The notes: generated from the sequence alone by a model not told the origin. Positions 43,095 to 52,759 are shown, numbered from the stretch's first letter. The stretch: 64,000 nucleotides of DNA from Thiobacillus sp. SCUT-2 (GCF_035621355.1 NZ_CP141769.1:1426001-1490000); one strand, 5' to 3'. Translations and numbers: made by a program.

Positions 43095-44480
43095 TCAGCC
43101 CGGCATCGGCGCCTCGACTTCGATGCAGGTCCCGACGCCGGGGCTCGACGTGATTGTCAGCTTGCCTGCCAGCATGTGCGCACGATGCTGCATGCCCGCC
43201 AGACCATGCCGGGCGAGTTGAGGCGAGGACGGGTCGAATCCCACGCCATCGTCCTTCACGCGCAGCCGGATCGTCCTGCCGGCCACGCCCAGCGAGAGGT
43301 CGACGCGCTTGGCGCGGGCGTATTTCCGGATATTCGTGAGGGATTCCTGCACGATGCGGAACAAGGCCAGCGATACGTGCTCCGGCAAATCGAGGTCGCC
43401 CTCGTGCAGGTCGGTATGAACCTCGATTTCGTCGCACCGGGCCACCTCGTCCGCCATGACCTGCAAGGCGGCGACCAGGCCCAGCTCATACAGCAGCGCA
43501 GGGCGCAAGTCGTTGGTGATGCGGCGCTTCAGGGCGATGCCGCTCCCCAGCGTGTCCTGGAGTCGAGTCAATCGTTCCGCCAGCCGTTGCTTCAGGTCTT
43601 CGGGCAGCTTGCGCTCGAGCCAGTTCGCTTCAAGCTTGGCGGCCGTCAACAGAGCGCCCAACTCATCGTGCAACTCCCGGGCAAGACGAAATCGTTCCGC
43701 TTCCTGCGCATTGGTCAGATAGGTCGCGAGCTCCTTCAATTGCCGCGTGCGGGTATCGACCTGCGCTTCCAGGCTCTCTCTTTCTTCGTGCAGCATCCGG
43801 GTGATCTGGTCGCGCAGCCTTTGCTCCCGCAATGATGCAAAGAACAAGGTTACGAGCAGGGCCAGCGACATGGCGGACAGGCCGACCGTCACGGTGCCGC
43901 TCTGCCGGTACAGCGCCATGGAGCGGTCGATCGATTTCTGGCCGCTCTGGCTTGACCGAATTCTCAGTATCTCAACCTGCTTGCGGAAGGCATCCATGGT
44001 CTCCTTGCCCTCCTGGATCAGCTGCGGATTGGCCGCGCCCTTCAGATCGACAAAGGCCCCGACTTCCTGCAGCAAGGTAATTTCCCGCCGAGCCAGCTTG
44101 ACGAGCTGGTCGGCGGCCTGGTTATCGCCCCGCTGGCTTTCGCTGCCCTGCTTCACTTGTTCCATCAGCAACGGCAGCTTCGCCATGGCGGACCGATACG
44201 GGACGAGATAACTCTTGTCGCCGGTGAGCTGATAACCGCGTATGCCCGTCTCGGCATCCACTATCAGCCTCAGCAATTCGTCGATGCGCTGAATCCGCTG
44301 ATCGTATTGCGCCAGGTGATTGAGCGCATGCAGTCCCAGCGAGAACTGCAGGTAGCTGATGACCAGCATGCCGATGATGGCCGCGCTGCCAATCGCCAGA
44401 AAGACGTGCGGCCAATGCCGCGGGCGCAAGAGGCTGAACCGGGAAAACGTGCGCGTTAAGTAATCTTTCCCTGAAGCCAT
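43095..44480 (-). CDS. CHASE3-type sensor histidine kinase, copy 2
   Basis: 461 residues, identical to 32163-33548, with H271 in the HisKA_3 box and intact ATP-binding motifs. Confidence 0.9.
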   Translation of the reverse strand: MASGKDYLTRTFSRFSLLRPRHWPHVFLAIGSAAIIGMLVISYLQFSLGLHALNHLAQYDQRIQRIDELLRLIVDAETGIRGYQLTGDKSYLVPYRSAMAKLPLLMEQVKQGSESQRGDNQAADQLVKLARREITLLQEVGAFVDLKGAANPQLIQEGKETMDAFRKQVEILRIRSSQSGQKSIDRSMALYRQSGTVTVGLSAMSLALLVTLFFASLREQRLRDQITRMLHEERESLEAQVDTRTRQLKELATYLTNAQEAERFRLARELHDELGALLTAAKLEANWLERKLPEDLKQRLAERLTRLQDTLGSGIALKRRITNDLRPALLYELGLVAALQVMADEVARCDEIEVHTDLHEGDLDLPEHVSLALFRIVQESLTNIRKYARAKRVDLSLGVAGRTIRLRVKDDGVGFDPSSPQLARHGLAGMQHRAHMLAGKLTITSSPGVGTCIEVEAPMPG

Positions 44481-44817
44481 CGGAAACTCCGCAAAAGACC
44501 CCCTGAAAGCACACGAAGGAATCGTCCGACAAATCTATCCGCCTGGCCTGACAGACCGGATCGGGGCGGGGCTCTACCATGAGTACGACTCGACGCAACG
44601 CAAGCTTCGGCGTCCGGCAAGTCATGCACCAAACGGCTGGCTGCGGGAATACGGCGCGACGCGTGTCGATTATAGCCAAGCCGTTTTGGCGCGGGCGCGC
44701 ATGTCCGGGCATTGCGCGGCGCCGTCGCAAGCCGATTCCGGCGACCGCCGACAGGCGTCTCGCTCATTGGCGGATCGCCGGACGGAATGTATGCGCTCGA
44801 TCACACAGGAGATACAT
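44481..44817. other. Intergenic region, copy 2 of 33549-33885
   Basis: Divergent promoter region only; nothing else seen. Confidence 0.45.
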
Positions 44818-45393
44818 ATGACTGCTACCGCCACAGGACGAAAATCCAGCCGCCGCAAGGACGCCGTCGACCCATCCGACTTCCTGACCGACGTGAAGAC
44901 ACTGCGCGAACGTGCACGCAGGCACATCGCAGAGGGGGCCGTGACGACCGACTACCGGCTGGATCCGGTCGTCGCGGTCAGGCTCCTGAACGACGCACTT
45001 GCGACCGAGCTGATTTGCACGCTACGCTACCGTCAGCACGCGTTCGTCGCCAAGGGCATCAATTCGGAGCCCATCGCCCAGGAATTCCTGGCGCACTCCA
45101 ACGAGGAGCTGGCGCATGCGGATCAGATTGCCAGGCGCATCGTCCAGCTCGGCGGCTCGCCCGACATGCAGCCCGGGGACCTGACCGACAAGAGCCACGC
45201 CGAATATGTGACCTGCGACACGCTGAAGGAGATGATCCGCGAGAACCTGGTGGCCGAGCGGATCGCCATCGAAAGCTATCGCGAACTGGTGAGCTTCTTC
45301 GGTGACCGCGACCCAACGACCCGCGTCATGCTGGAGGGCATCCTGGCGATGGAAGAGCAGCACGCGGACGAATTGTCGGATCTTCTGGATTGA
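44818..45393 (+). CDS. Ferritin-like di-iron protein, copy 2
   Basis: 191 residues, identical to 33886-34461, with all di-iron ligands kept. Confidence 0.85.
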   Translation: MTATATGRKSSRRKDAVDPSDFLTDVKTLRERARRHIAEGAVTTDYRLDPVVAVRLLNDALATELICTLRYRQHAFVAKGINSEPIAQEFLAHSNEELAHADQIARRIVQLGGSPDMQPGDLTDKSHAEYVTCDTLKEMIRENLVAERIAIESYRELVSFFGDRDPTTRVMLEGILAMEEQHADELSDLLD

Positions 45394-45589
45394 TGCGTGC
45401 GCGGATCCTTCCGCTGATCTCTTGCGCATGAAGGAGTCGATGCCCTTGCCGGGTCCGCACGACGTGCTCCTCGTTTCGGGTGACGCCGACGACCCTCTCC
45501 GTGCTCGACCATTCCAAGGGTTGCGGCCACGCCGATCTCGTCACCTGCCAGATGCCGCGCCGGCGCAGCCGGGGCCCTCCCCTTCCACG

Positions 45590-46234
45590 CTACCAGCGCA
45601 ACGCGCGGCGCCCGACCAGGGCACCGGCGGCAGCGGGGATCAGCATGCCGAGCAGGTACCACGTGCCGATGAACGGCGCCGCCATCTCCGGACAATGCAG
45701 GCAGTAGACCAGCCCACCGACCGCGCCCGACAGAAGCCCTGCGGCGGCGCCTGCGAGCGGGAGGCGCGTCGGCGCGAGCTCGCGCATGGCCCACAGCGTC
45801 GCCGCGAACACCGGTGCCGACAGCATGGCGATGAGGAACGGACAGACGGCCCACGTCTCCCCGAGCACCAGATCCATCCGGGCTGCGGGTTCCGCGCGGG
45901 CCAGCACGACGGCCGCCAGCGCCCACATCGCAAGCACCGGCACGGCAAGCGCGACCCCCAGCCGGGCACCGATCCGCGCGCCCGGCTGCGACAGCCTCGC
46001 GACGGCGCGCAGGCTCGCCGCGGCAAGCGAAGCGACATAGGCGATCTTGGCCCAGAACATCGGCAGCCGGACCGCCTCGCCGAGGTCCGGGCGCACGCCG
46101 AGCAGGCCGAGCATCAGCGCGCCCGCCGCGACCGCACCCACGACAATGGCGGCGGCGTATCGGCGCGCCGCGACATGGCGCGGCACGGGCCCCTCCCCCC
46201 GCGCCAGCAGCAGAACGAGGTCGTCGGTCTTCAT
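45590..46234 (-). CDS. nrsF: Anti-sigma factor NrsF (DUF1109), copy 2
   Basis: 214 residues, identical to 34658-35302. Because sigF is doubled too, the sigma/anti-sigma ratio should be unchanged by the duplication. Confidence 0.9.
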   Translation of the reverse strand: MKTDDLVLLLARGEGPVPRHVAARRYAAAIVVGAVAAGALMLGLLGVRPDLGEAVRLPMFWAKIAYVASLAAASLRAVARLSQPGARIGARLGVALAVPVLAMWALAAVVLARAEPAARMDLVLGETWAVCPFLIAMLSAPVFAATLWAMRELAPTRLPLAGAAAGLLSGAVGGLVYCLHCPEMAAPFIGTWYLLGMLIPAAAGALVGRRALRW

Positions 46235-46776
46235 GCTTTTCTCCGAACCAAGGCGGCCAGCGCCTTCATGCCGCGGTGCACCCCGACCTTGACGGCCGAC
46301 TCGGACATCCCCGTGAGCCGGGCCGCTTCGGCGACGGACAAGCCTTCCAGCTTCGTATGCACGATCGGCAGCCGCTGCCGGTCCGGCAACTGGTCGAGCA
46401 GCTTGCCGAGGTCCCGGCGCGCCTCGGCAGACTCGTTTTCGGGCGCGGCAAAGAAATCCGCCTCGTCATCGATCGGGTCCGTCAGCGCCTCGTGGCCCGC
46501 GCGCCGGCGCAGCAGATCGGCCAGCTTGTACTTCGCGATGGCATGCACCCAGGCGGTCAGCGGCCGGCTGGCGTCGTAGGTGTGGCGCACGTTGTGAATG
46601 GCGAGCAAGGTTTCCTGCACGAGATCTTCCACTTCTTCCGGCAAGCGGGTGAGGCGCCTTCGGAAATAGGCGCGCAGATGTCCGCTCAATTCCGCGAGGA
46701 AGGCGCGGTAGGCGTCGGCATCGCCTCCGAGGCCGCGCACCAGCAGGCCCTTGAGCCGGCCCTCGGTAGCGTTCAT
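46231..46776 (-). CDS. sigF: ECF sigma factor SigF, copy 2
   Basis: 181 residues, identical to 35299-35844. The start is set by the same promoter argument: the in-frame ATG at 46794 is inside the -10 element. Confidence 0.9.
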   Translation of the reverse strand: MNATEGRLKGLLVRGLGGDADAYRAFLAELSGHLRAYFRRRLTRLPEEVEDLVQETLLAIHNVRHTYDASRPLTAWVHAIAKYKLADLLRRRAGHEALTDPIDDEADFFAAPENESAEARRDLGKLLDQLPDRQRLPIVHTKLEGLSVAEAARLTGMSESAVKVGVHRGMKALAALVRRKA

Positions 46777-46793
46777 CTGCCCTTTGTCTGTCA

Positions 46794-46819
46794 TTCGTCG
46801 TGTGGGGAAGCTTGGTTAC
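46794..46819 (-). promoter_or_regulatory. SigF-type promoter of sigF-nrsF, copy 2
   Basis: GTAACC-N16-CGAA on the minus strand (46819-46814 and 46797-46794). Confidence 0.75.
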
Positions 46820-46874
46820 AGGCGCGCCGGATCCGGCTGCCAGCCCGGGAACGCGAGGAATTGTGCCACGGCTT

Positions 46875-46900
46875 GTAACCGTCGGCCGGCTCGGCACGAA
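46875..46900 (+). promoter_or_regulatory. SigF-type promoter of yedZ1 operon, copy 2
   Basis: GTAACC (46875-46880), 16-nt spacer, CGAA (46897-46900). Confidence 0.75.
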
Positions 46901-46975
46901 CTAGCCCTCATGACGCCGCAACCGAACTGCCACCCGCCGATGCGGAGCCGCCTGCCGAACCGAGGAGCGATGGAA

Positions 46976-47644
46976 ATGACATCCTGCAGATCCGCCCCGA
47001 CCGCCACCCTGGCGGCGGACCCGCTGCCGAATCGACCGGGGACACCGCCGGCGGGCGACGGCCGCGCCATCCACCCGCGCTGGCTGCGCATCGCCCACTG
47101 GCTCAACACGCTTGCGGTGATCGTCATGGTGACGAGCGGCTGGCGCATCTACAACGCGTCGCCACTGTTCGGATTCAGCTTCGCCGAGGGGCTCACGCTC
47201 GGCGGCTGGCTTGCCGGCGCGCTGCAGTGGCACTTCGCCGCGATGTGGCTGCTGGGCGCGAACGGCCTCGCCTACCTGCTGCTCACCGCCGGCAGCGGTC
47301 GCTTGTGGCAACGCTTCCTTCCGGTGTCGCCGCGCGCCGTCCTGGACGACCTGCGCGACGCTTTGCACGGGCGCCTGTCGCATGCGGACCCCCGCCGCTA
47401 CAACAGCCTGCAGCGCCTCGCTTACCTGTTCGTGATGCTCGACAGCGCGGTGCTGGTCGCGTCGGGCCTGGTGCTGTGGAAGTCCGTCCAGTTCCCGTTG
47501 CTGCGCGAACTGCTCGGCGGATACGAGACCGCGCGCTACGTGCATTTCTTCGCCATGACCGCACTGGCCGGCTTCGTCGTGGTTCACCTGGTCATGGTGG
47601 CGCTGGTGCCGCGCACCCTCCGCGCCATGACGCTTGGCCGCTGA
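46976..47644 (+). CDS. yedZ1: Cytochrome b membrane subunit YedZ1-like, copy 2
   Basis: 222 residues, identical to 36044-36712. Heme-type His residues in RIAHWLN, QWHFAAMW, YVHFFAM and VVHLVMV are all kept. Confidence 0.85.
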   Translation: MTSCRSAPTATLAADPLPNRPGTPPAGDGRAIHPRWLRIAHWLNTLAVIVMVTSGWRIYNASPLFGFSFAEGLTLGGWLAGALQWHFAAMWLLGANGLAYLLLTAGSGRLWQRFLPVSPRAVLDDLRDALHGRLSHADPRRYNSLQRLAYLFVMLDSAVLVASGLVLWKSVQFPLLRELLGGYETARYVHFFAMTALAGFVVVHLVMVALVPRTLRAMTLGR

Positions 47645-47654
47645 GGAGACGCGC

Positions 47655-48422
47655 ATGAGCAAGCGAATCATTCCGGTCGATGGCGATGCGCTGACGAAGG
47701 AGGCGCTCAGCCGGCTCGATCAGCCGGCCCGCCGTCTGTTTCTGCGGCGTGCCCTGACGCTCGGCGGACTCTCCCTGCTGAGTGGCTGCGCGATCACCGA
47801 CGAGCCGAGCGCCGAGAAGGCGCTGGCGAAGATCTCGCGCTTCAACGACAGGGTCCAGGCGTGGCTGTTCGACCCCAACCGCCTCGCCCCCACCTATCCG
47901 GAATCCATGATCGCCCGGCCGTTTCCGTTCAACGCCTACTACGACGAGGCGCAGGTGCCGGACGTGGACGCCGGGCGCTTCCGGCTGGAAGTCAGCGGCC
48001 TGGTGGCCGACAGGCATGCCTGGAGCCTTCCGGAACTCCATGCGCTACCGCAGGCCGACCAGATCACGCGGCACATCTGCGTCGAAGGCTGGAGCGCGAT
48101 CGGCCGATGGGGAGGCGTGCCCTTCTCGCTCTTCCTGCGCCGGGTGGGCGCGGACCTGACCGCGAAGTACGTCGGCTTCAAGTGCGCCGACGACTACTAC
48201 ACGAGCATCGACATGCCGACCGCGCTCCACCCGCAGACGCTGCTCGCACTGACCTTCGACGGGCAGACGCTGCCGCGTCGCTACGGCTTTCCGATGAAGC
48301 TGCGCATGCCGACCAAGCTGGGCTACAAGAATCCCAAGCACATCCAGGCGATCTTCGTCACCAATACCTACCCCGGGGGCTACTGGGAAGACCAGGGGTA
48401 CAACTGGTTCGGCGGCAGCTGA
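47655..48422 (+). CDS. yedY1: Periplasmic methionine-sulfoxide reductase YedY1-like, copy 2
   Basis: 255 residues, identical to 36723-37490, with Mo ligand C142 and the twin-arginine-like leader intact. Confidence 0.9.
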   Translation: MSKRIIPVDGDALTKEALSRLDQPARRLFLRRALTLGGLSLLSGCAITDEPSAEKALAKISRFNDRVQAWLFDPNRLAPTYPESMIARPFPFNAYYDEAQVPDVDAGRFRLEVSGLVADRHAWSLPELHALPQADQITRHICVEGWSAIGRWGGVPFSLFLRRVGADLTAKYVGFKCADDYYTSIDMPTALHPQTLLALTFDGQTLPRRYGFPMKLRMPTKLGYKNPKHIQAIFVTNTYPGGYWEDQGYNWFGGS

Positions 48423-48498
48423 GTTCGCCTCGGTTGCCCTGAAACATGGCATCTCTGCCAGATCTTCGTAAATCCACCTCAACCAAAAGGAGTTCACC

Positions 48499-48750
48499 AT
48501 GAGCAAGATGATCGCCACCCTGATGTGCCTGGGCCTGTTCGCCGCCGGCGGCAGTGCCATCGCCGCCGACAGCATGGGCAGGGACGGCATGTCCCAGGGC
48601 ACCATGGCCAAGGACGGCATGCAGAAGGACGGGATGGGCAAACCCGGCATGCAGAAGAAGGACATGAAGAAGAACGGCATGGCCAAGGAAACGATGGGCC
48701 ACGACGCGATGTCCAAGGATTCGATGGGCAAGGACGGCATGAAGCCCTAG
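48499..48750 (+). CDS. mrpX: Methionine-rich peptide MrpX, copy 2
   Basis: 83 residues, identical to 37567-37818. For a scavenger consumed in proportion to oxidant, a second gene copy would directly raise capacity. Confidence 0.92.
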   Translation: MSKMIATLMCLGLFAAGGSAIAADSMGRDGMSQGTMAKDGMQKDGMGKPGMQKKDMKKNGMAKETMGHDAMSKDSMGKDGMKP

Positions 48751-48799
48751 ATCGCCGCTGGCCGGCCGCGTGCCTCCGCACGCAGCCGGCCGTCGTGAT

Positions 48800-48823
48800 C
48801 CGGACCGCACGCATGCGGTCCGG
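48800..48823 (+). promoter_or_regulatory. Hairpin between mrpX and msrA, copy 2
   Basis: Same 10-bp perfect stem as 37868-37891. Confidence 0.5.
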
Positions 48824-48843
48824 CCGAATCAAGGAGACCGCTG

Positions 48844-49521
48844 ATGAATCGATTGCTCACCGCGGTGGCCGTGCCGGCCCTCGTGCTCGCACTGGGCTGT
48901 TCGCGCGCCTCGACCGCCACCCCCCTGCCCGACCCCGCCGTCGACATTCCGCTGGCCGCGGCCTCCGGCAGCCGGACCGCCGTCCTTGCCGGCGGATGCT
49001 TCTGGGGCATGGAAGGCGTGTTCGAGCATGTCCGCGGCGTCACCCGCGTCGAATCCGGCTACGCCGGCGGCAGCGCGAACACCGCTACGTACGGCCAGGT
49101 CAGCAGCGGCCGCACCGGCCACGCCGAGTCGGTGCGCATCGCCTACGACCCGGCGCGCATCACGTATGGCCAGCTGCTGAAGGTGTTCTTCTCGGTCGCG
49201 CACGACCCGACCGAGCGGAACCGCCAGGGACCCGACACCGGCACGCAGTACCGCTCCGCCATTTTCTACACCGACGCCGCCCAGAAGCGGGTCGCCGACG
49301 ATTACATCGCCCAGCTGCAGAAGGGCGATGCCTTCCCGCGCCCGATCGCGACGCAGGTCGCGCGCCTGCCCGCCTTCTATCCAGCCGAGGCCCACCACCA
49401 GCATTACCTGGTCGAGCACCCGGAGCAGCCCTACATCGTCATCAACGACCTGCCGAAAATCGCCGCGCTGAAGCGGCTGCTTCCCTCGCTGTACGTCGAT
49501 CGCCCCGCCGGCATCCCCTGA
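48844..49521 (+). CDS. msrA: Exported methionine sulfoxide reductase MsrA, copy 2
   Basis: 225 residues, identical to 37912-38589, with catalytic C52 and lipobox C19. Confidence 0.92.
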   Translation: MNRLLTAVAVPALVLALGCSRASTATPLPDPAVDIPLAAASGSRTAVLAGGCFWGMEGVFEHVRGVTRVESGYAGGSANTATYGQVSSGRTGHAESVRIAYDPARITYGQLLKVFFSVAHDPTERNRQGPDTGTQYRSAIFYTDAAQKRVADDYIAQLQKGDAFPRPIATQVARLPAFYPAEAHHQHYLVEHPEQPYIVINDLPKIAALKRLLPSLYVDRPAGIP

Positions 49522-49786
49522 TCACCTTGGACGAGGCTGCCCCTCGCGGGCGGACAAGGGGAACGACGAAGCGCCGCGTGCGGCGCAACGCTGGGCTCGC
49601 GCAGCGGCACGCCTCGAAATATTCTGAGGAATGCATCACAAGCTGCTGAATCAACGCAGTTCCTGCAACCGCCGGCATTGGCCCTAGAATGGAAGGCTTC
49701 CCGGGAACCGACCCTTCATTTTCACTTGCCATCGATGCGCGGCTGCTTCGCCCCCTCCCGTTCACGTCCGCCCGACGTGGCCCGCC

Positions 49787-50965
49787 ATGCTTGACGGATT
49801 GCGCGCCCTCCCGCGCACCGTGTGGCTGCTCGGACTGGTGAGCCTTTTCAACGACACCACCAGCGAGCTGGTCTACCCGCTGGTGCCCCTGTTTCTCGCC
49901 TCCGTGCTGATGGCCGGCCCAAGGGCACTCGGCATCATCGAGGGCATCGCCGAGGCGACGGCGAGCCTGCTCAAGCTCTTTTCGGGAATCCTCGTCGACC
50001 GGCACGGCCGCGCCAAGGGCTGGGTGCTCGCCGGCTACGGGCTTGCGGCACTGTCGCGTCCGCTGTTCTACGTCGCCGGCAGCTGGCCCGTCGTGCTCGC
50101 GCTGCGCTTCGCCGACCGCGTCGGCAAGGGCCTGCGCACCTCCCCGCGCGACGCCCTGCTCGCCGGCGCCGCCGGCGAATCGCGGCGCGGCCTCGCGTTC
50201 GGCGTGCACCGCGCGATGGACAACGCCGGCGCGGTGATCGGCCCGCTCATCGCCGCCTGGCTGCTGGCCGAAGGCATGGCGCTGCGCGAGGTGTTCCTGT
50301 GGGCGATCGTGCCGGGCATCGCGACGCTCGCGCTCGCCCTCGCGATCCGCGAGCCGGCCGCGCCGACGCCGCGACCGTGCGCGGCCTTCTCGTGGACGCT
50401 GGCCGGCTTCCCGCCGGCGTTCCGCCGCTATCTCGTCGTTCTCGCGCTGTTCACGCTCGGCAACTCGTCGAACATGTTCCTGCTGCTGCGCGCGAAGGAG
50501 CTCGGCCTTCCCGAATACCAGGTGCCCCTGCTGTGGGCGCTGACCTCGGCCGTCGCGATGATCTTCTCGACGCCGCTCTCGGCGCTGTCCGACCGCCTCG
50601 GGCGCACGCGCCTGATCCTGGGCGGCTGGATCGTCTACGGGCTGTTCTACCTCGGACTCGGCCTCGACCGCTTCCACCCGCTGCTGCTGTGGCCGCTGTT
50701 CGCCTGCTACGGCCTCTTCCTCGCCGCCACCGAAGGCGCCGAAAAGGCGCTCGTCGCCGACCTTGCGCCGTCGGACCGGCTCGGCACCGCCTACGGCTGG
50801 TTCAACCTCACCGCAGGCGTGATGCTGCTGCCCGCCTCGCTGCTCTTCGGCCTGATCTACCAGCAGGCCGGTGCGCCCGCTGCGTTCGCCTTTTCCGCGG
50901 GCTGCGCGCTGGCCGCGGCGGCCCTGCTGCCTGGCTGGGCGCTGCGGCGGTGGGGTGAGGCTTGA
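49787..50965 (+). CDS. MFS transporter, copy 2
   Basis: 392 residues, identical to 38855-40033. Here it is followed by the native right-hand flank and the PEP-CTERM gene region. Confidence 0.85.
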   Translation: MLDGLRALPRTVWLLGLVSLFNDTTSELVYPLVPLFLASVLMAGPRALGIIEGIAEATASLLKLFSGILVDRHGRAKGWVLAGYGLAALSRPLFYVAGSWPVVLALRFADRVGKGLRTSPRDALLAGAAGESRRGLAFGVHRAMDNAGAVIGPLIAAWLLAEGMALREVFLWAIVPGIATLALALAIREPAAPTPRPCAAFSWTLAGFPPAFRRYLVVLALFTLGNSSNMFLLLRAKELGLPEYQVPLLWALTSAVAMIFSTPLSALSDRLGRTRLILGGWIVYGLFYLGLGLDRFHPLLLWPLFACYGLFLAATEGAEKALVADLAPSDRLGTAYGWFNLTAGVMLLPASLLFGLIYQQAGAPAAFAFSAGCALAAAALLPGWALRRWGEA

Positions 50966-51137
50966 GACCAAGCGTGCTGAGTGCAGCCTTACGTTGCTTC
51001 CCGACGTCGGGGAAACGGCCACAAGCCAACCTCCCCACCGCCCAGATAGCAGTCGCTTGAATGTCTGGAACCCCTTCTCGGGCAGCCTCTCTTGTTTTTG
51101 TTTCTGGCCCGGCACCGCAGCCAGTCGAACCGGTTCT

Positions 51138-51154
51138 TGTCGGAAAACTTTACA
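51138..51154 (+). promoter_or_regulatory. Candidate PEP-CTERM upstream motif
   Basis: TGTCGGAAAACTTTACA directly after the right edge of the tandem duplication and about 470 bp before the PEP-CTERM gene. Its regulatory role is inferred from my recollection of similar motifs, not shown here. Confidence 0.4.
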
Positions 51155-51392
51155 AGCGGTCAGGCCCGCCTGAAAGCAAGCTTTTGATTATTTATAGGAA
51201 GGTTCCCGCGGCATGAAAACTGCTTTGCCAAACGAAGCGAATGAAGTCTGCATATTTAGCAAACAAAGCCGACCCATTCGTTCCGAGCATGCAGAGATTT
51301 GATAACCAAAATAACTGACAACAAAACTATCAAGACCGTACAACGGCGCATGAAATCAGAGCATATCTGATCACAGCAGTAGGAGGTTGTAC

Positions 51393-51536
51393 ATGGAAAT
51401 TCGGCACACCCCATTGGACGGCAACGCCTACCCCTTGCAGGACTTAGTGTCCACATTGTTCCCTCTTTCTTGTCTTTCCCTTGTCATTCGACGGACAACA
51501 AATCGCGTCCACTCGGCCCGGTTCATTCGGCCGTAG
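51393..51536 (+). CDS. Possible 47-residue small protein or leader peptide
   Basis: ATG 51393 is preceded by a near-perfect AGGAGG with 6-nt spacing. The frame begins MEIRHTPLDGNAYPL and ends SARFIRP before TAG. No family recognised. The strong ribosome site is the main reason to report it; it may be a decayed gene start. Confidence 0.3.
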   Translation: MEIRHTPLDGNAYPLQDLVSTLFPLSCLSLVIRRTTNRVHSARFIRP

Positions 51537-51619
51537 CTATCAGATTCAAGCATGATGTTTTCGGATGAGCCGTAAGCGTTCTGCACAACACGTAACAATA
51601 CCAATTGGAGGAACCAAAC

Positions 51620-52741
51620 ATGACTCGCCACACGCTGTACGCCAGCCTGCTGCTGGCATTCGGCTTGATTGCTTCTACCACGGCCCATGCGCTGTCCTAT
51701 ACAGCGCAGGACCTCGGCGCGTTGAATGTAACGTTTCCCTATAGTTATGCTTTAGGCATTAACGCCAGCGGACAGGTGGTGGGTACTTCCACTGCGCCTT
51801 CCCTTAACAACCATGCCTTCATCACGGGCGCCAACGGCGTGGGCATGACCGACCTCGGCACGCTGGGGGGATCGAGTAGTGTTGCCATTGGCATCAACTC
51901 CAGCGGACAGGTGGTGGGGACTTCGGATTTCTCTGGCGGTGGACAACATGCCTTCATCACGGGCGCCAACGGCGTGGGCATGACCGACCTCGGCACGCTG
52001 GGGGGAACGAAAAGCCGGGCCAATGGCATCAACACCAGCGGCCAGGTTGCGGGATATTCTCTAATCAGTGGCGGCTATACACATGCCTTCATCACCGGAG
52101 CCAACGGCGTGGGCATGACCGACCTCGGCACGCTGGGGGGGACGTATAGCGAAGCCGCTGGTATCAACGACAACGGCCAGGTGGTGGGGACTGCCACGAC
52201 CACGGGCGATGCGGCTCAGCATGCCTTCATCACGGGTGCCAACGGCGTGGGCAAGACCGATCTAGGGACGCTGGGGGGAACGAGTAGCGTTGCCACTGGC
52301 ATCAACGCCAGCGGCCAAGTGGCGGGGTTTGCGCAAACATCGGGCAATACTGCTTGGCGTGCCTTCGTCACCGGCGCCAACGGGGTGGGCATGGGCGACC
52401 TCGGCTCGCTGGGGGGAACGGAAAGCTATGCCTTCGGCATCAACGCCAGCGGCCAGGTGGTAGGTTATTCCACACTCTTGGGTAATTCCGTTCAACATGC
52501 CTTCTTGTATGACAGTGGCGCCCTGTTCGATCTCAACAGCCTGGTGACACTCGCAGACGGGGTCTATTTAATGGAAGCAAAGGGCATCAACGATTCCGGA
52601 CAAATCATTGCCTACAGCAATGAAGGTCGTGCCTATCTATTGACCGTGGCCGTTCCCGAACCCGGCAGCTATGCCTTGATGTTGTCGGGGCTGGGGCTAG
52701 TCGGGTATGTGGTGCGCAGAAAGAAACTGAACGCTGCGTGA
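51620..52741 (+). CDS. HAF-repeat PEP-CTERM exported protein
   Basis: 373 residues from ATG 51620 with GGAGG upstream. Signal peptide (LYASLLLAFGLIASTTAHA), then five near-identical repeats of about 43-48 residues built on HAFITGANGVGMTDLGTLGG and GINASGQVVG, a sixth degenerate one, and a C-terminal sorting signal: VPEPGSYALMLSGLGLVGYV followed by VRRKK. The PEP-CTERM tail directs cleavage by exosortase and surface release, usually linked to extracellular polysaccharide or floc formation. The repeats should form a beta-propeller-like fold. Confidence 0.9.
   Translation: MTRHTLYASLLLAFGLIASTTAHALSYTAQDLGALNVTFPYSYALGINASGQVVGTSTAPSLNNHAFITGANGVGMTDLGTLGGSSSVAIGINSSGQVVGTSDFSGGGQHAFITGANGVGMTDLGTLGGTKSRANGINTSGQVAGYSLISGGYTHAFITGANGVGMTDLGTLGGTYSEAAGINDNGQVVGTATTTGDAAQHAFITGANGVGKTDLGTLGGTSSVATGINASGQVAGFAQTSGNTAWRAFVTGANGVGMGDLGSLGGTESYAFGINASGQVVGYSTLLGNSVQHAFLYDSGALFDLNSLVTLADGVYLMEAKGINDSGQIIAYSNEGRAYLLTVAVPEPGSYALMLSGLGLVGYVVRRKKLNAA
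51810..52430 (+). repeat. Tandem HAF-repeat coding units
   Basis: Five units of about 130-145 bp, each starting near CATGCCTTCATCACGGG and carrying GGCGTGGGCATGACCGACC with few changes. DNA identity between units exceeds what protein constraint needs, which suggests recent slippage or gene conversion. Confidence 0.7.
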
Positions 52742-52759
52742 TTGCAGCACACACCCTGC

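Larger units (their letters stand above)
40206..51137 (+). repeat. 10,932-bp direct tandem duplication, copy 2
   Basis: Same gene content and order as 29274-40205, apart from the phospholipase gene, which is present only as its first 232 codons. It ends directly before the TGTCGG motif that precedes the PEP-CTERM gene. One base is missing near its right end compared with copy 1 (AA for AAA at 51128). Confidence 0.9.
51138..51619. other. Non-coding leader region of the PEP-CTERM gene
   Basis: AT-richer than the neighbours. Opens with TGTCGGAAAACTTTACA (51138-51154), which resembles short conserved motifs seen upstream of PEP-CTERM genes in related bacteria. It also holds a possible 47-residue frame at 51393-51536. 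No clear -24/-12 sigma-54 promoter was found. Confidence 0.5.

Noticed and set aside
49442-51115. A 557-residue frame antisense to the MFS and msrA genes
   Set aside because: Same shadow sequence as the tail of the chimeric frame in copy 1; no domain and the sense genes are clear.
29274-51137. A composite transposon or prophage as cause of the tandem duplication
   Set aside because: No transposase, integrase or terminal repeats at either edge or at the joint.
51810-52430. Regular repeats that could suggest a CRISPR array
   Set aside because: Units are about 130-145 bp, in frame and code for HAF repeats of an exported protein; there are no cas genes.
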